From NCBI GenBank assembly GCA_040772305.1, contig JAXGYK010000002.1, positions 62,001 to 126,000 of the forward strand: 64,000 nt of DNA. The letters are read 5' to 3'. Under the pieces are notes generated by a model, which was not told the origin of the DNA, did no database searches, and worked only from the letters and a program-made list of their open reading frames with translations. The DNA comes from Mesolinea sp040772305. GTDB taxonomy: Bacteria > Chloroflexota > Anaerolineae > Anaerolineales > Anaerolineaceae. Made by a program: the position numbers and the translations under genes. This document shows, in pieces, positions 33,282-43,167 of this stretch (the stretch's first letter is position 1; every line of letters begins with the position of its first letter).

Positions 33282-33962
33282 ATGAAAGGTGATGTAATCC
33301 TGGTCAAACAATGCCATATTGATGCCGCGGCACAATTGATTCCAGAAATACTTCCCCGGATTCAGGCAAGTCGCGAGCGTTTTATTATCACTGTAGCCGG
33401 AGAGTCGGGGAGCGGCAAGTCAGAAACGGCGGCAGCGCTTAAGAATGCTTTGAAAGAATTGGGATTTGAATCAGTGATACTGGGCCAGGACGACTACTTT
33501 TACTTGCCTCCAAAGCAAAACACCGCCCGTAGAAAAACAGACCCAGATTGGCTGGGTCCTCATACAGAAGTTGATTTTGCAACATTGGCGCAGAACCTGA
33601 GAGAGGCAAAAACAGATGCCCAGATTCTCGAGAAACCCCTGGTAGATTATCACCAGGATAAGGTAGAAATGGAGACTATCACTTTACAAGGAGTAAAAGT
33701 AGTGATTGCCGAAGGCACCTACACTTCTTTGCTGCGCGATGCTGACGTACGTATCTTCATTGCCAGAAACTGGATTAAAACCCGCGAAGACCGCCGCAAA
33801 AGGAATCGCGGTGACGAAATGCAGAATCCTTTTACTGAACAAATCCTCGCTACCGAACACAAGATCATCGCCGGGCATCAATATCTGGCCGATTTCATTA
33901 TCACTGACAACTTTGAAGTGCTTAATGTGATGAAAAGAGGTGCGCTTGAAACTGGAGCGTAA
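33282..33962 (+). CDS. P-loop kinase of the uridine kinase/phosphoribulokinase type, sugar operon
   Basis: The 226-residue protein has the Walker A loop GESGSGKS (40-47). It is followed by a substrate region ILGQDDYFYLPP (73-84, with DDY as in uridine-kinase-like enzymes). The segment DWLGPHTEVDF and a lid with KTREDRRKRNRGDE (about 163-176) complete the pattern. It resembles UDK/PRK-type kinases. It overlaps the phosphorylase gene by 23 nt and belongs to a sugar operon, so a nucleoside is an unlikely substrate. A sugar kinase role (sucrose, or the fructose or glucose-1-phosphate released by phosphorolysis) is plausible but inferred. Confidence 0.8.
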   Translation: MKGDVILVKQCHIDAAAQLIPEILPRIQASRERFIITVAGESGSGKSETAAALKNALKELGFESVILGQDDYFYLPPKQNTARRKTDPDWLGPHTEVDFATLAQNLREAKTDAQILEKPLVDYHQDKVEMETITLQGVKVVIAEGTYTSLLRDADVRIFIARNWIKTREDRRKRNRGDEMQNPFTEQILATEHKIIAGHQYLADFIITDNFEVLNVMKRGALETGA

Positions 33963-35409
33963 AGTGCAGCTAATCAGCTACCCGGATTCCCTCGGAGGTA
34001 ATTTGGCTGAGCTGAACCGTTTGCTGGACACAAAGCTTTCCGGGCTTTTCCCTGGAGGCATACATATACTGCCGCCCTTCCCATCTTCTGGAGATCGTGG
34101 CTTTGCTCCGCTCACTTACCTTGAAATTGAACCTCAATTTGGCAACTGGGAAGATATAAGGTCAATTGCTGAAAAACAGCCCCTTATTCTGGATCTTATG
34201 GTCAATCACATCTCTGCCCAATCAGAGTATTTTCAAGATTTCTTATCAAAAGGTAATCAATCTCAATTTGCTGATCTTTTTATTACTCTGGATAAGCTCT
34301 GGCCGGATGAACAGCCGTTTGAAGAAGACATTAATAAGATCTTTTTGCGCAGGGAACTGCCCTATTCCGAATACGAAACATCAGCTGGATCATTGAAGGT
34401 TTGGACTACCTTTGGAAAAACAAACCCTTCAGAACAGATAGACCTAGATATCCATTCCGCCCAGACCCGCGACCTTTTTAGCACTTATCTTAAAAGCTTT
34501 CACAAAAACAAAGTCCGTATAGTGCGCTTGGATGCTGTTGGTTACGTAATAAAAAAGATGGGAACTTCCTGTTTTTTTGTTGAACCAGAAATTTATGAAT
34601 TTTTGGATTGGATTAATCAAGAAGCAAATGCACTTGGTATTACGCTCTTGCCAGAAATACATGCTGATCCCGCGATTCAATACAAATTGGCCGAGCGTGG
34701 TTATTGGATCTATGATTTTATTTTGCCCTATACGCTTCTAAATGCATATATCAACCGTACAAGTAAAGCACTTAAAAGCTATCTGCAAACCCGGCCACAT
34801 AATCAATTTACTATGTTGGATTGTCATGACGGCATCCCTATCAAACCCGATTTAAACGGGCTTTATGAGTATGCAGAAGCGGCTAAGCTTGTTGAAACCT
34901 GTATAGAGCGGGGAGGCAACCTGAGTTTGATCGTTTCTCCGGAACATCAGGATCCAAACGGCTTTGATGTTCACCAAATTCGGGGGACGCTCTATTCACT
35001 GATGGATTGTAATGACGATGCTTATCTTGGTGCCAGAGCACTCCAGCTCTTTACGCCTGGAATCCCACAAATATATTATGTTGGGTTGCTCGCAGGTGAA
35101 AACGATGTCCTGGCGGTGCAAAAAACAGGTGAAGGCAGAGAACTGAACAGACATAATTACACCCTGGCGGAGATCAATCAGGCTATCGAGAAACCTGTGG
35201 TTCAAAAACTGTTCCGTTTAATTCATCTGCGAAATACTCACCCTGCTTTTGACGGAGAATTTTCCGTGAATCCCAGTGATGATAGCTCTATCTCATTGGA
35301 ATGGAAGCAGGATAATAATTTTGCACGTTTAGAAATTGATTTTGACAGTACCGGTTATAAGCTGGTTTACAACAAACCCGACATTTCTTCAACAATAGAT
35401 TTTTCTTAG
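33940..35409 (+). CDS. GH13_18 phosphorylase (sucrose or sucrose-6F-phosphate phosphorylase)
   Basis: The 489-residue enzyme matches sucrose phosphorylases over its length. It has the nucleophile Asp198 in RLDAVGY, acid/base Glu239 in LLPEIHAD, and stabiliser Asp297 in CHDGI. It is closest in remembered sequence to sucrose-6F-phosphate phosphorylases (GTSCFFVEPEIYEFLDW and GGIHILPPFPSSGDRGFAP are strikingly similar). It would cleave sucrose, or its 6F-phosphate, with phosphate to alpha-glucose-1-phosphate. The start could be the GTG at 33940 or the TTG at 33946; both overlap the kinase gene. Substrate is uncertain, because the sugar is imported by an ABC system and not by a PTS. Confidence 0.88.
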   Translation: MRLKLERKVQLISYPDSLGGNLAELNRLLDTKLSGLFPGGIHILPPFPSSGDRGFAPLTYLEIEPQFGNWEDIRSIAEKQPLILDLMVNHISAQSEYFQDFLSKGNQSQFADLFITLDKLWPDEQPFEEDINKIFLRRELPYSEYETSAGSLKVWTTFGKTNPSEQIDLDIHSAQTRDLFSTYLKSFHKNKVRIVRLDAVGYVIKKMGTSCFFVEPEIYEFLDWINQEANALGITLLPEIHADPAIQYKLAERGYWIYDFILPYTLLNAYINRTSKALKSYLQTRPHNQFTMLDCHDGIPIKPDLNGLYEYAEAAKLVETCIERGGNLSLIVSPEHQDPNGFDVHQIRGTLYSLMDCNDDAYLGARALQLFTPGIPQIYYVGLLAGENDVLAVQKTGEGRELNRHNYTLAEINQAIEKPVVQKLFRLIHLRNTHPAFDGEFSVNPSDDSSISLEWKQDNNFARLEIDFDSTGYKLVYNKPDISSTIDFS

Positions 35410-35456
35410 AATGAGATTCGGGTGTTTATTCATAAAAGGAAGATCTGGAGGGTCAA

Positions 35457-36431
35457 ATGCCATTAAGTTTTGATATGCCCTTTGAAGACCTGGTTCAATA
35501 CCAGGGAATAAATCCTAAGCCCGATGACTTTGATGCTTACTGGACCAAGGCTCTGGAGGATATGCGCTCGGTTGATCCTGCTCTGGAGCTGGTACCAGCT
35601 GATTTTCAAGCTGATAGCTGCGACTGTTTTCATCTTTACTTTAATGGTGTTGGCGGCGCGAGGGTGCACGCAAAATATTTGCGGCCTAACCGGGTAAAGG
35701 AAGCACACCCAGCCTTATTACTTTTTCATGGTTATACGGGAAGTTCCCGCGATTGGATGGATAAGCTTGCCTATGTTTCACAAGGCTTTTCCGTCGCGGC
35801 GTTAGATTGTCGAGGTCAAGGAGGGCTTTCGGAAGATCTTAGCCTGGTTTCAGGGAATACCCACCATGGACACATCATTCGCGGTTTATCGGACGCACTT
35901 GCCGGGGCACCGGAAAAACTACTTTATCGTCAAATCTTTCTGGATACGGCGCAATTGGCAAATATTGTCATGAATATGCCCGAAGTCGATGCAACTCGTG
36001 TGGGGGCTGCTGGTGCAAGCCAGGGAGGAGCGCTTACCTTAGCTTGTGCTGCGCTGGAGCCGCGCATTAAGCGCGCTGTTCCTGTATATCCTTTTCTTAG
36101 TGATTATAAAAGGGTATGGGAGATCGACTTGGCTGCAGAAGCGTATCTGGAACTACGGGAATTTTTTCGCTTATTCGACCCACGACATTTAATGGAAGAT
36201 GCTGTGTTCCAGCAATTGGGATATATTGATATACAAAACTTGGCGCCACGTATTGAAGCCGAGATCCTTTGGGGTATTGGGCTTATGGATACGATCTGTC
36301 CACCCTCTACACAATTTGCTGCCTATAATAAAATCAGATCCATTAAAAACATGGAAATATACCCAGATTACGGGCACGAATCCTTGCTGGGTTTTTATGA
36401 TTTGGCTTTCCAGTTTTTGCGCGGGCTTTAG
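35457..36431 (+). CDS. CE7-family acetyl esterase (acetylxylan esterase / cephalosporin C deacetylase)
   Basis: The 324-residue alpha/beta hydrolase has the CE7 signature RGQGG (119-123) and the nucleophile elbow GASQGG (Ser188). The acid Asp278 (GLMDTICPP) and His307 (YGHES) complete the triad. It has no signal peptide, so it acts in the cytoplasm on imported acetylated sugars or oligosaccharides. It is the last gene of the sugar operon, 47 bp after the phosphorylase, with AGGGTC/GGAGGG just upstream of the ATG. Its presence suggests that the imported compound may be acetylated. Confidence 0.93.
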   Translation: MPLSFDMPFEDLVQYQGINPKPDDFDAYWTKALEDMRSVDPALELVPADFQADSCDCFHLYFNGVGGARVHAKYLRPNRVKEAHPALLLFHGYTGSSRDWMDKLAYVSQGFSVAALDCRGQGGLSEDLSLVSGNTHHGHIIRGLSDALAGAPEKLLYRQIFLDTAQLANIVMNMPEVDATRVGAAGASQGGALTLACAALEPRIKRAVPVYPFLSDYKRVWEIDLAAEAYLELREFFRLFDPRHLMEDAVFQQLGYIDIQNLAPRIEAEILWGIGLMDTICPPSTQFAAYNKIRSIKNMEIYPDYGHESLLGFYDLAFQFLRGL

Positions 36432-36740
36432 GAATCCTTTTTAATCTGCCCGTTTGGAAAGACGGACATCATTAAATATTCTGGAACCGTAGCTACAGGA
36501 TTTGGCAGCTAGTCTAAGGTCAAAGCCAGCTCGGTCTTAAGGCATATGTAGTTGATCTAGGTATTTGCATTTCTCTCAAATCACCAAAATGACTTGACGG
36601 TAATAGAGCAAATCTCAGCATCGTAATCCCGAATGCTACCGATGATGCTTTCATCAGCTTCCAATTTGCCTTAGGTAATAATACGATTAAATAACAGCGA
36701 TCATAATCTATTTAAGTGAGACGTATTCCCTGGTAAAGCC
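36432..36740. other. Intergenic region between convergent genes
   Basis: No gene is supported. A weak hairpin (CCGT...ACGG near 36449-36464) follows the esterase gene. The region is otherwise featureless. Confidence 0.5.
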
Positions 36741-38057
36741 TTATTCCACATTAAGCATTTTGGCATCTTCTGCAGCTGCCTGGGCGAGACCGCGTTCGAT
36801 GTTCACTTTTCTTAGCAGCCATATTCCGGCCAGGAAGAAAACTACCAGGGATATGATCGCCAGGCGACTATTATCGGTGAAATGATTGACGGCAGCAAAA
36901 AGCAATGGCCCTACAACAGTATTGAACTTTTCCGAAACACTGTAACAACCATAAAACTCAGCCGTCTTGCTTTTGGGCATCAATTGCCCTACTAAGGATC
37001 GGCTAAGTGCCTGACTGCCACCCTGTACGGTCGCTACCCCGAAGCCCAAAATCAAAAAGTGCCATTCTTCGGTCATAAAATACCCGATGATGGCTATGAG
37101 GGTGTAGATTACCAGGCTAAGGGTAATTGCGTTTTTAATGCCCATTTTCTTGCTCAGTTTCCCAAATAGAATAGCAAAGGGTGCTGCAACAAACTGAACC
37201 ATCAACAAGGTGCCAATCAGGATGAGAGTGCCAAAGCCCAAGTCGGTACCGAAGGCGACTGCCATGGTGATGATGGTGCCAATTCCATTTGCATACACAA
37301 AAAATGCCAGGATAAAAAGGAATAAATCTTTGAATTCACGGATATTTTTCAAGGAATTGACAAAGCGGGCAAAACCAATAGTCACAACATCCTGACCGAT
37401 CTCATGTTCCTCAGCTTTACGGGGAGGCTCCTTAACGTCTTTGAAAATCGGAATCGAAAAAACAGCCCACCAAATCGCTACCGAAGCCAGCGAAAGCCGC
37501 ATCATCAGCTGGGTTGCTTCTGCTTCCGGCATCTGCGGTAATAGTCCCGGCCCAAAGAAAATCATCAATACATTGATGAGCAGAAGTACGCCCCCGCCAA
37601 CATAGCCCATTGCATAGCCGCGGGAAGAAACCTGGTCAATCTCCTCCTCCTTGGCTACATGAGGCAGCAAAGCATCATAAAAGACCAAAGAACCGGCAAA
37701 ACCAATTGTCGCCAGAATGTACAAAATGCAGCATAGCAACCATTGGTCCGGGGATTTGATAAAGAAGAAAAGGGCGGTGCTTACAATGCCTAATCCAGCC
37801 AGAATCCCCATGAAAAGTTTTTTCGAGCCCTTAAAATCTGCAATTGCGCCTAAAACCGGACTGATTAAAGCGATAATCAGACTTCCAATTGCAACGGTAA
37901 GCCCCCAGAGCGTCAGCGAATTCTCAGTTGCAATGTAGGTTGCAAAATAATTGGGTAGGATGGCTCCCATGATAGTGGTGGCAAAGGCCGAGTTTGCCCA
38001 GTCATACAGGGTCCAGGCTCTTACGCTGCGGGCATATGCTTTGGGGCTTAATTCCAT
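36741..38057 (-). CDS. MFS transporter, UMF1 family
   Basis: The 438-residue protein has about 11-12 transmembrane helices. The N-terminus MELSPKAYARSVRAWTLYDW then ANSAFATTI is the UMF1/Atg22-like signature. Further typical segments are LGAIADFKGSKKLFMG and the C-terminal QGGSQALSRSLVGQLMPKSK followed by EFYG. The ATG at 38057 is preceded by CCGGAGG; upstream in-frame starts have no such site. It probably moves an amino acid or other small molecule; substrate unknown. It ends the minus-strand group. Confidence 0.88.
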   Translation of the reverse strand: MELSPKAYARSVRAWTLYDWANSAFATTIMGAILPNYFATYIATENSLTLWGLTVAIGSLIIALISPVLGAIADFKGSKKLFMGILAGLGIVSTALFFFIKSPDQWLLCCILYILATIGFAGSLVFYDALLPHVAKEEEIDQVSSRGYAMGYVGGGVLLLINVLMIFFGPGLLPQMPEAEATQLMMRLSLASVAIWWAVFSIPIFKDVKEPPRKAEEHEIGQDVVTIGFARFVNSLKNIREFKDLFLFILAFFVYANGIGTIITMAVAFGTDLGFGTLILIGTLLMVQFVAAPFAILFGKLSKKMGIKNAITLSLVIYTLIAIIGYFMTEEWHFLILGFGVATVQGGSQALSRSLVGQLMPKSKTAEFYGCYSVSEKFNTVVGPLLFAAVNHFTDNSRLAIISLVVFFLAGIWLLRKVNIERGLAQAAAEDAKMLNVE

Positions 38058-38161
38058 GTTTCCTCCGGTTGAATACTCCAGTTGGATAATCAAATTAAAG
38101 GTCTTAAAGCTTTTGCTAAGCACAAGGACATCTTGCACTTACTTTACTGAGATTTGATGTT

Positions 38162-39151
38162 TCAGTTCCAAGTGTTTAGCACCCTCCCTGGAGGCCCCAG
38201 GCTTGCTTTAATCTGTTCCAGCAATTCTAACAAAGGTTCTAGCTCTCTTATTTTCATAAGTTCTACAATTTGTGCATAAGGGAGTGAATAATGCTGCAAA
38301 TAGGCCTTAATAAACTTGCGAAAAGCCATAATGCCCTTTCCCTGAGGGTAAAGTGCTTGCATAGAGCAAACTTGAAAGCGTGCCAGTTCAAAAACTTCCT
38401 GTACTGGCACCTGGTGCCGCTCCAGGCCTGCAAATATCCATGGATTTTGCATGGCTGCCCGCCCAACCATTACGCCATCACAAGCGGTTTCAGCTTGCAT
38501 GCGCTCTACGTCTGATAAGGTTACAAGATCGCCATTGCCAATTACAGGCACGGGCAACAAAGCCTTTAACTCAGCGATGGGCTCCCAGCGGGCACGGCCG
38601 CCGTATTTCATTTTATGTGTGCGACCATGCAGAGCGACAGCCTGCGCTCCGTTTTCCACAGCAAGCTCGGCTACAGCGCGGTAGTTTAGGTTTTGCTCAT
38701 CCCAACCCAGGCGCATTTTGCCAGTCAGAGGTACAGGCACAGCCTCGCCTAAACGTCTGAAGCAGTCGCGAATGAGGTCTAAATTACACATCATTGCAGC
38801 CCCGGCTCCGCGGCTGGTAACGCGTGGAGCACAGCAGCCCATATTGATATCGAAAAAATCCGGTTTAAAGTATTCGTACAAGCGCGCAGCTACTGCCGCC
38901 ATACGGGCCGCATCGTTATCCAAGAGCTGGAAACCAAAAGGTCGTTCCTGGTCCCGGAACATGAGCCGCGGGATTTGATAATGGCGCAATCGGGAAAAGT
39001 CATGGGTATTGATGAATTCGGAAACCGTATAAGCCGAACCCAGGCGACGGGTGATATACCGGAAGGTCGCATCCGAAATACCATCCATGGGAGCCATAAT
39101 AAGCCGCCCGTAGATTGGGATTGACCCAATCCTGAATGCAGGTTTAGTCAA
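38162..39151 (-). CDS. tRNA-dihydrouridine synthase (Dus)
   Basis: The roughly 330-residue FMN enzyme reduces uridines in the D-loop of tRNA. It shows the barrel start RLIMAPMDGISDATFR, QLLDNDAARMA, the FDINMGCCAPRVTSRGAGAAMM active-site segment (catalytic Cys in GCCAP), HGRTHKMKYGG and IGNGDLVT with DGVMVGRAAMQNPW. No ATG lies near the expected N-terminus. The TTG at 39151 lies 8 nt inside the mannosidase gene, after a GGAGG, which gives translational coupling, although the spacing is tight. A longer frame to 39217 would add an implausible extension. Which uridine position it modifies is unknown. Confidence 0.9.
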   Translation of the reverse strand: MTKPAFRIGSIPIYGRLIMAPMDGISDATFRYITRRLGSAYTVSEFINTHDFSRLRHYQIPRLMFRDQERPFGFQLLDNDAARMAAVAARLYEYFKPDFFDINMGCCAPRVTSRGAGAAMMCNLDLIRDCFRRLGEAVPVPLTGKMRLGWDEQNLNYRAVAELAVENGAQAVALHGRTHKMKYGGRARWEPIAELKALLPVPVIGNGDLVTLSDVERMQAETACDGVMVGRAAMQNPWIFAGLERHQVPVQEVFELARFQVCSMQALYPQGKGIMAFRKFIKAYLQHYSLPYAQIVELMKIRELEPLLELLEQIKASLGPPGRVLNTWN

Positions 39152-42047
39152 GGTCCTCCAGCTTGAAAAGAAGGGTAAGCACCTTGTGCGCTTCCAGTGA
39201 CAGGCTAAGGTTGCCATTTACGTCTGGGTTTATTTCCTCAATAAAGCTTTCGTCCATATTGGCCAGGAATACGTTTTTATAGGGCAGATTGAAATCGATT
39301 TTCAGCTCGATTGTGCTGTCACTCTGGTTATAACCGCGCAGGATTGTTCCGCTCTCGTCTTCTGCTTCCTTGATGGCAGTAATGATGAAATCCCTTGGTT
39401 CTATATGCACGATTGCTGAGCTGTCCGGCAGTGTACCCGTCTGAATTTCACCCTGAAAAGCTTCCGGCGCGAGCTGGAAACTGCGTGCCAGTTGCGCTGC
39501 AGCTTCCCAATCTCCCAGGTGCGGAATAAGCCGGTAGCTAAATGCATGAACACCAAGCTCCTGGGCTTCAGGCGTTGCTATTGGAGGCCCAGCATGGCCT
39601 TTGCGGTTCCAGAGGTCATCACGGGAAAGCCAGCCCACACAACGCAAGAGCGTAAGGGACAAAACAGCCCTGCCCTCTTCGTCACGCAATGCAGCTGCTT
39701 CTGGCAGACCCTGGTTAGCAAGCATCAAGCCATTTTGGTGGTTGCTCAGGTCAGCAAAATCGCGCTGAGGGCTTTCAGGCCGGGGTAGTTCCATCCAGTT
39801 TGAGTCGCTGATAGGCAAGTCAATCGCTCGTTCACACACGTAAAAGTGGCTATCGAAGCGGGCTTTATCCAGGACAAGACCGGTCGGAAAACGCACTTCA
39901 AGCCGGTGATCAAGGGCCTGGTTTTCGAAGCGCACCAAAAAATCAATCACCGGTATCGCCTTAGAAAGGGTTATTTCCAGCTCCAGAGGACATTCTATGG
40001 TTTCATCCAGCCGTCCGCGACGATCCTCGGTCAAACCCAATGGGAGTTTCATAACGCAATGCAAGACCATCCTGGAATCCAGCGGCGAATCATAGGTTTC
40101 CATGTAGCGTAGTTCCGGCTCTACGCAATGATCTTCTTCTGGGGGTGTAAAGTTATATTCGTCACCGCGGTCACCGCAGTCCAGGAACTGGTTAATCTCT
40201 TGATAGCTAATCTGCTTGCGTTTATCCAATAAGTTTAAGCTGCCATTTTCTCCGGCAAGCTCGAGCCTGAACCAGTCGTTTTCGATGAATGTGGCGTGGG
40301 TCTCCCTTTCTTCTGCAGTATTTGCTTGCTCACTGCTTAGTAAATAATAGGTTTTGTACCCCATTGCAGGAAGGTCTTGGGCATTAAATTTCAAGTTCGC
40401 TTTGGGTCCGCTGAACACCTTAGCCCGTAACCGGTCTTCTGGTTTTAGTCTGCCCGAAAGCTCCGTCAGCTGCATCATTACCGTTGCCAGACTCTCATCA
40501 TCGGGAGGCATTATATTGGAGAATACTGCCTCAATCGTAGGCAGATCATCTTCTTCAACGAGCTTAGCTTCTATCAGCCTCATCGAATTGTGCCCCTCAG
40601 TGGAGACAGTTGCGAGCAGCTCACCTAAATCGGAGAAGGTGAAGGTATTTCCTTCTTTAAACTCTCGTTGAGCACTGCCGAAAAGCGCAGCAATTTGTGC
40701 ACCGTTGTGATCTACAAGTATGGCCTGTTTGCCCGATGGAACTTCAACTTCCAAGGAAACAAGTTCGTTCTGAACTACCGGGGAAGCATTAAACACCGTT
40801 ACTGCTGCGTAAGCACCCTTGGGGGCATTCGTACAGGTATCTATTTTTTGCAGCAAACTTTTTAAGGATTGCTCTTTGATTGCTTCGCCTATTTGGTCTA
40901 CCTGATCAAAGCGTGAAACCATGTCGCGGTGTGTTTCATCAATCGAACAGCCGCAAATAGAATCGTGGGGGTGATTAGTAATCAGGAGCTTCCACGCCTG
41001 GTGGATGATGGGGCCGGGGTCATTCAGCCTTTCATCCAGCGCAAGTTCTTTGATCGGTGTAAACGCATCCTGGCCACGGTTTACCAACTCGGCCCAGGTG
41101 CTGAATGGTTCTGCCCAGCGCTCCAGCAGGTTCTGGGAGTACCAGTTGCGCTGTTTGATCCACATCCTTGCGCTGAGTACCGCAGGAAGCAGGTGTGCTT
41201 TCTGGGGGTCACGAAGTTCGCCGCGAATTACAGGCAACTCTTCGAGACCTTCACCCAATTCCCGGGTTGCTGCAGCTAAATAAGCGGGCAGTGTAGAGTG
41301 CAATGCCAGTCGTTCTGCGGAACGCTTCTGGTTATAGTGTGCGATGGCAGCCGGCGTACCAGCCCTAGGCTCAAAATGGTCGGTTCCGCGAAGCAGTAAG
41401 AACTGCGAACTCGGATTATAAGGCTCCAGGCGATCCACAACCTTATCTAAGCTGCGCACAGATTCGTCCAGGTCCACTTTTGGCCAGTCTGCAATGTCTC
41501 CATAGCCGCTGTACAGGTGCGCCAGTAACACCATGCTGCCATCCGGCGCTTTCCAGTTCAAAAGCAATGGGGCTCCGTCCGGTACGCCGCGCCATAAACA
41601 GGCCGTATCCATGTGAAAGCCGCGCAGGATTTGCGGAAGTTGAGCAATATGCCCAAAGGGGTCAGGAATATAACCCACCATCATGCGCGAATTAAACAAA
41701 GCACAAATCTCTTTCCCGATCAAAAGGTTACGGATAGTGGCTTCCGGTGAAACCAGGAATTCATCGGGCAGGATGTACCAGGGGCCAATCAACACCCGCT
41801 TATCGTGGATGTACTTTTGCAAACGGGGCAGGTTGGCCATCCGCATCTGCAGGTAGTCCTCCAGGACGATGGTTTGTCCATCCAGCATGTAGAAGAGATA
41901 ATCCGGGTCGTTATCCAAAATAGTCAGCAGATTATCGATGAGATGTACAAGTTTTAAGCGGAACTGCTGGAAGCTTCGGTACCACTCACGATCCCAATGC
42001 GTATGCGAAACAATGTGCAGTGTTTGGGGGTTCTTTTCAGCAGGCAT
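39144..42047 (-). CDS. Alpha-mannosidase, glycoside hydrolase family 38
   Basis: The 967-residue cytoplasmic enzyme has the zinc motif HTHWDREW (15-22). The catalytic nucleophile aspartate is expected in the PDPFGHIAQLPQIL segment. The C-terminal beta domains (GLDRF.. replaced here by VRFPTGLVLDK) end with KVLTLLFKLEDLD. No signal peptide is seen. It would release mannose from oligosaccharides or, in some bacteria, from 2-O-linked mannosyl groups. It is first in a minus-strand unit with dus, whose start it overlaps. AAAGGAG lies upstream of the ATG. Confidence 0.93.
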   Translation of the reverse strand: MPAEKNPQTLHIVSHTHWDREWYRSFQQFRLKLVHLIDNLLTILDNDPDYLFYMLDGQTIVLEDYLQMRMANLPRLQKYIHDKRVLIGPWYILPDEFLVSPEATIRNLLIGKEICALFNSRMMVGYIPDPFGHIAQLPQILRGFHMDTACLWRGVPDGAPLLLNWKAPDGSMVLLAHLYSGYGDIADWPKVDLDESVRSLDKVVDRLEPYNPSSQFLLLRGTDHFEPRAGTPAAIAHYNQKRSAERLALHSTLPAYLAAATRELGEGLEELPVIRGELRDPQKAHLLPAVLSARMWIKQRNWYSQNLLERWAEPFSTWAELVNRGQDAFTPIKELALDERLNDPGPIIHQAWKLLITNHPHDSICGCSIDETHRDMVSRFDQVDQIGEAIKEQSLKSLLQKIDTCTNAPKGAYAAVTVFNASPVVQNELVSLEVEVPSGKQAILVDHNGAQIAALFGSAQREFKEGNTFTFSDLGELLATVSTEGHNSMRLIEAKLVEEDDLPTIEAVFSNIMPPDDESLATVMMQLTELSGRLKPEDRLRAKVFSGPKANLKFNAQDLPAMGYKTYYLLSSEQANTAEERETHATFIENDWFRLELAGENGSLNLLDKRKQISYQEINQFLDCGDRGDEYNFTPPEEDHCVEPELRYMETYDSPLDSRMVLHCVMKLPLGLTEDRRGRLDETIECPLELEITLSKAIPVIDFLVRFENQALDHRLEVRFPTGLVLDKARFDSHFYVCERAIDLPISDSNWMELPRPESPQRDFADLSNHQNGLMLANQGLPEAAALRDEEGRAVLSLTLLRCVGWLSRDDLWNRKGHAGPPIATPEAQELGVHAFSYRLIPHLGDWEAAAQLARSFQLAPEAFQGEIQTGTLPDSSAIVHIEPRDFIITAIKEAEDESGTILRGYNQSDSTIELKIDFNLPYKNVFLANMDESFIEEINPDVNGNLSLSLEAHKVLTLLFKLEDLD

Positions 42048-42101
42048 AAATCTCCTTTGGGGGCTCGTTTGGCGTGTTCATTATCCCATATTTAGCCACA
42101 G

Positions 42102-43157
42102 CTAAGGGTGTTCGCGTTCAGAGTTTTGCTGCTCTAAATGATGGATAGCCCACTGCAACGCTTCTGAAACAACAGGGTTGCTTTCTTCACGCTGCAAGCG
42201 CTTTAAAATGGGCAGAACCTTGGCTTCTCCACTGTTTCCCAAACAAAGCGCTGCATTGCGCTTTAAACCTTCCAGCTTAGCTCGCAGCACCGGGGTTCCC
42301 TTGAAGGCTGCCTTAAAAGCCTGTGCATCCATCTTCAAAATCGAAATCAGGTCCTGGTCTGCATCCAGCACGGGCTTAAAAACTGGGTTGGGTTCAATGT
42401 CTTTAGAATTAAGCGGGCAGACTATCTGGCAAGTATCACAGCCAAAAAGCCGCGTTCCAAGTTTTTCCCTGAATTCCATGGGTATTGGCCCGCGGTGTTC
42501 AATGCTTAAATAACTTAGGCAGCGCTGGGCATTCACGCCTTTGTTGGGCAAAAGCGCTTTGGTCGGGCATGCCATTTGGCAGCGCTGACAGTCCTTGCAA
42601 ATATTCTCCCCAAGAGGGGCATCGGGTTCAAGCTCGAGGTCTGTAAGCAGTTCACCGATCAGCATCCATGAGCCATAGTATGGATGACTCAGAAGGCTGT
42701 TGCGTCCTATCCAGCCTAAGCCAGCAGCTTGCGCATAGGTTTTTTCTAAAAGGGGGCTGGTATCAACACAGACAAGGACCTGAGAGTTTGGCGCCAAAAG
42801 TTTTAAAAAGCTTGCCAGCTGTTCCAGTTTCGTTCTGATGAGTTCGTGGTAGTCCGGATAGGTGGCATAGGCGGCAATCCGCCCAACTGGGTTTTCATAC
42901 TCGCTGTATTTCGGCGGGTTAGGACGATAAGCAAGTCCTAAACATATCACGGTCTGGCAGCCAGACAGCAGGTTCTGAGGGGTTTTGCGTGCCAGGATTG
43001 CGTCCGGCCTGCCCATATAGGCCATACCGGCATGGCAGCCCTGTTTAATCCATTGCAGATAAGAGTCAAAATGGGGGGCCGGATCGGCTTTGGCTATACG
43101 GCAATCCGCAAAGCCAAGGCTTTTTGCCTCGGCTTTGAGAACCGTTTTAATGTCCAT
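42102..43157 (-). CDS. queG: Epoxyqueuosine reductase
   Basis: The 351-residue cobalamin and iron-sulfur protein reduces epoxyqueuosine to queuosine in tRNA. An N-terminal DUF1730-like domain (about 1-160) precedes two [4Fe-4S] motifs: CKDCQRCQMACP and CDTCQIVCP. The C-terminal part has HEAT-like repeats (LKRNAALCLGN). The ATG at 43157 is chosen because the family starts at this point and the upstream residues are not conserved. It lies 10 bp downstream of the NBR1-Ig lipoprotein gene. Confidence 0.95.
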   Translation of the reverse strand: MDIKTVLKAEAKSLGFADCRIAKADPAPHFDSYLQWIKQGCHAGMAYMGRPDAILARKTPQNLLSGCQTVICLGLAYRPNPPKYSEYENPVGRIAAYATYPDYHELIRTKLEQLASFLKLLAPNSQVLVCVDTSPLLEKTYAQAAGLGWIGRNSLLSHPYYGSWMLIGELLTDLELEPDAPLGENICKDCQRCQMACPTKALLPNKGVNAQRCLSYLSIEHRGPIPMEFREKLGTRLFGCDTCQIVCPLNSKDIEPNPVFKPVLDADQDLISILKMDAQAFKAAFKGTPVLRAKLEGLKRNAALCLGNSGEAKVLPILKRLQREESNPVVSEALQWAIHHLEQQNSEREHP

Positions 43158-43167
43158 AGCCTGATTA

